Of a stretch of 42,519 nucleotides of DNA, positions 39,177 to 42,519 are shown one piece after another. The stretch comes from Alphaproteobacteria bacterium. GTDB taxonomy: Bacteria > Pseudomonadota > Alphaproteobacteria > JABAAW01. The notes beneath the pieces are model-generated. The model was not told the DNA's origin, did no database searches, and was given only the letters and a program-made list of their open reading frames with translations. The stretch lies in contig JABACB010000003.1 of the NCBI GenBank assembly GCA_014237925.1, forward strand, positions 1 to 42,519. Direction: 5' to 3'. Both the position numbers and the translations under genes were made by a program. The number at the start of each line of letters is the position of its first letter. The stretch's first letter is position 1.

Positions 39177-41249
39177 ATGTCCCGCACGACCGACATAGAA
39201 CGTTACCGCAACATCGGCATCATGGCGCACATCGATGCGGGCAAGACGACGACGACCGAACGCATCCTCTACTACACGGGTCGCTCGTACAAGATCGGCG
39301 AGGTGCACGACGGCAACGCCGTGATGGACTGGATGGAACAAGAACAGGAGCGAGGCATCACCATCACCTCGGCGGCGACGACCGCCTTTTGGAAAGAGCA
39401 TCGTATCAACATCATCGACACTCCCGGACATGTGGATTTCACCATCGAGGTGGAACGTTCGTTGCGCGTCTTGGACGGTGCCGTAGCCGTCTTCGACGCG
39501 GTCGCGGGCGTGGAGCCGCAATCCGAGACCGTCTGGCGGCAAGCCGACAAGTATCGAGTGCCGCGCATGGCGTTTGTCAACAAGATGGATCGCATGGGCG
39601 CAGACTTCGATCGCTGTGTCGATATGATCCGCGACAGACTGGGCGCAACCCCCGTAGTGCTGCAACTGCCGTGGGGCAAGGAAGAAGCCTTCGAGGGCAT
39701 CTTCGACCTCGTCGCAGAGCGAGCCTTGCGCTGGAAGGACGAATCGCTGGGAGCGGAGATGATCACAGAGGAAATCCCCGATGCCATGCGCGACAAAGTA
39801 GCGAAGGCACGCGAAGCAATGATCGAACTCGCCGTCGAACACGACGACAAGACGATGGAAGCCTACTTGGACGGCAAGACACCCTCGCAGGAAGAGCTGG
39901 TCACTTGCATCCGCAAGGGAACGCTCGCGGGTAAGATCGTCCCTGTCCTTTGTGGCAGCGCGTTCAAGAACAAGGGCGTCCAGCCGCTGTTGGATGCCGT
40001 CGTGAGCTACCTGCCCGCCCCCTCGGACTTGCCCCCTGTCGAGGGAGAGCAGAGCAACGGCGTAAGGATCAAGCGCGAGCCTAAAGACGATGTTCCGCCC
40101 TCGTTGCTGGCGTTCAAGATTATGAACGATCCTTTCGTGGGCTCGCTCACCTTTGCGCGCATCTATTCGGGCAAGATCGAATCGGGCATGCAGCTGTTGA
40201 ATACGGTCAAGGACAAGAAGGAACGGATCGGGCGCATGCTGTTGATGCATTCGAACTCACGCGAGGATATCAAGGAGGCACGCGCCGGCGACATCGTCGC
40301 GCTGTGCGGACTGAAGGACACGACCACAGGCGATACGCTGTGCGATAGTGCGCATCCGCTCGTTTTGGAGCGCATGGAGTTTCCCGATCCCGTGATCGAG
40401 GTCGCCGTCGAGCCGAAGACGAAGGCAGACCAAGAACGCATGAGCACCGCGCTAGGGCGTTTGGCAAGCGAGGACCCGAGCTTTCGCGTCTCCTCCGACT
40501 TGGAGAGCGGACAGACGATCATCAAGGGCATGGGCGAGCTGCACTTGGAGATCATCGTCGACCGCATGAAGCGCGAGTTCAAGGTCGAAGCCGACGTCGG
40601 CGCGCCGCAAGTCGCCTACCGCGAGACGATCACGCAAAAACACGAGATCGACTACACGCACAAGAAGCAGACGGGCGGCGCAGGACAATTCGCGCGCATC
40701 GCGCTGCGCTTCGAGCCGGGCGAGAAGGGTACGGGTTTTACTTTCATCAGCAAGATCGTCGGCGGCGCCGTGCCGAAGGAGTACATCCCCGGTGTCTCGA
40801 AGGGCTTGACGCAGGCGATGAACAACGGCGTGCTGGCGGGCTACCCTGTCATCGATGTACAGGCGACGCTCTTCGACGGCTCGCATCACGAGGTGGACTC
40901 CTCGGTGCTTGCGTTCGAGATCGCCGCGCGTGCCGCCTTCCGCGAAGCCATGCCGAAGGCGGGAGCGAAGCTGCTGGAGCCCATCATGAAGGTGGAGGTC
41001 GTCACCCCTGAAGACTATATGGGCGACATCATCGGCGATCTCAACTCAAGACGCGGACAGGTGGGCGCGATGGAACAACGCGGCAATGCTCGCGTCATCG
41101 ACGCGCGCGTGCCGCTGGCGAACATGTTCGGCTATGTCAACACGCTCAGAAGCATGAGCCAAGGGCGTGCGCAATACAGCATGCTCTTCGATTCTTACGC
41201 GCATGTTCCTCCGAACATCGCGCAAGAGATTTGTTCCCAATCCGCTTAA
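39177..41249 (+). CDS. fusA: Elongation factor G
   Basis: GTPase that drives ribosomal translocation and, with RRF, recycling. 690 residues, normal. G-domain motifs: [15 protein letters not shown] (G1), RGITITSAA (G2), DTPGHVDF (G3), NKMDRMGAD (G4). Domains II-V follow, including the domain IV segment [11 protein letters not shown] and the C-terminal [14 protein letters not shown]. Starts 54 bp after rpsG and is followed by tuf after 39 bp. No repeat insert. Confidence 0.98.
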   Translation: MSRTTDIERYRNIGIMAHIDAGKTTTTERILYYTGRSYKIGEVHDGNAVMDWMEQEQERGITITSAATTAFWKEHRINIIDTPGHVDFTIEVERSLRVLDGAVAVFDAVAGVEPQSETVWRQADKYRVPRMAFVNKMDRMGADFDRCVDMIRDRLGATPVVLQLPWGKEEAFEGIFDLVAERALRWKDESLGAEMITEEIPDAMRDKVAKAREAMIELAVEHDDKTMEAYLDGKTPSQEELVTCIRKGTLAGKIVPVLCGSAFKNKGVQPLLDAVVSYLPAPSDLPPVEGEQSNGVRIKREPKDDVPPSLLAFKIMNDPFVGSLTFARIYSGKIESGMQLLNTVKDKKERIGRMLLMHSNSREDIKEARAGDIVALCGLKDTTTGDTLCDSAHPLVLERMEFPDPVIEVAVEPKTKADQERMSTALGRLASEDPSFRVSSDLESGQTIIKGMGELHLEIIVDRMKREFKVEADVGAPQVAYRETITQKHEIDYTHKKQTGGAGQFARIALRFEPGEKGTGFTFISKIVGGAVPKEYIPGVSKGLTQAMNNGVLAGYPVIDVQATLFDGSHHEVDSSVLAFEIAARAAFREAMPKAGAKLLEPIMKVEVVTPEDYMGDIIGDLNSRRGQVGAMEQRGNARVIDARVPLANMFGYVNTLRSMSQGRAQYSMLFDSYAHVPPNIAQEICSQSA

Positions 41250-41288
41250 CCTCCTTATCCAACCCCAACCCCTCAGGAGACTGTTTCC

Positions 41289-42479
<1,191 letters not shown>

Positions 42480-42519
42480 GGCTCGCATCGCGCGAGCACT
42501 CCGAACGCACGAGAAAACA

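Overview
The window looks like a piece of an alphaproteobacterial chromosome. Pointers are an aapJQMP-type general amino-acid ABC transporter, a very large (about 1,700-residue) NAD-dependent glutamate dehydrogenase, argJ next to mutT, argH followed by a small lipoprotein gene and lysA, and an rpsL-rpsG-fusA-tuf block. Nearly all space is coding. No rRNA, tRNA, CRISPR array, phage or insertion sequence was seen. The order or genus cannot be fixed from the sequence alone.

Layout. 1-4340 (minus): class I fructose-bisphosphate aldolase, then an RND membrane-fusion protein and an RND pump that runs off the left edge. 4346-6135 (plus): argJ and mutT. 6265-7369: a Bax-inhibitor-1-like membrane protein and a pterin carbinolamine dehydratase. 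7621-9219: an unrecognised 531-residue protein behind a clear promoter. 9255-12209: argH, a lipoprotein and lysA. 12464-14350: a FecR-domain protein that looks exported or surface-linked. 14629-19002 (minus): aapJQMP. 19391-20200: a spondin-domain protein. 20227-22467 (minus): truA, a TVP38/TMEM64 protein and two tiny genes. 22592-26888 (minus): a queuosine operon yhhQ-queA-tgt-queG. 27069-29227 (plus): a TusA-family protein and two adjacent ceramidase-like membrane proteins. 29331-35381 (minus): yaaA and the large glutamate dehydrogenase. 35382-35942: a gene-free stretch filled with interspersed repeats and hairpins. 35943-37773 (minus): an orphan P-loop protein and an AcuI-type reductase. 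38205-42479 (plus): rpsL, rpsG, fusA, tuf.

The most striking property is one no single gene shows. Short tandem repeats are scattered through the window, inside highly conserved enzymes as well as between genes. Inside genes the clear units are 12 or 15 bp and so keep the frame (lipoprotein, truA, queG, tgt, queA, tusA, one ceramidase-like gene, glutamate dehydrogenase). Between genes the units also include 13, 16, 27-28 and 83 bp. Several of these proteins are longer than their families' usual size because of such insertions. A second theme is homopolymer tracts at expression signals: two genes of possible surface or unknown function have sigma70-like promoters whose 17-bp spacer contains a poly-C tract, the arrangement that allows slipped-strand phase variation in other bacteria.
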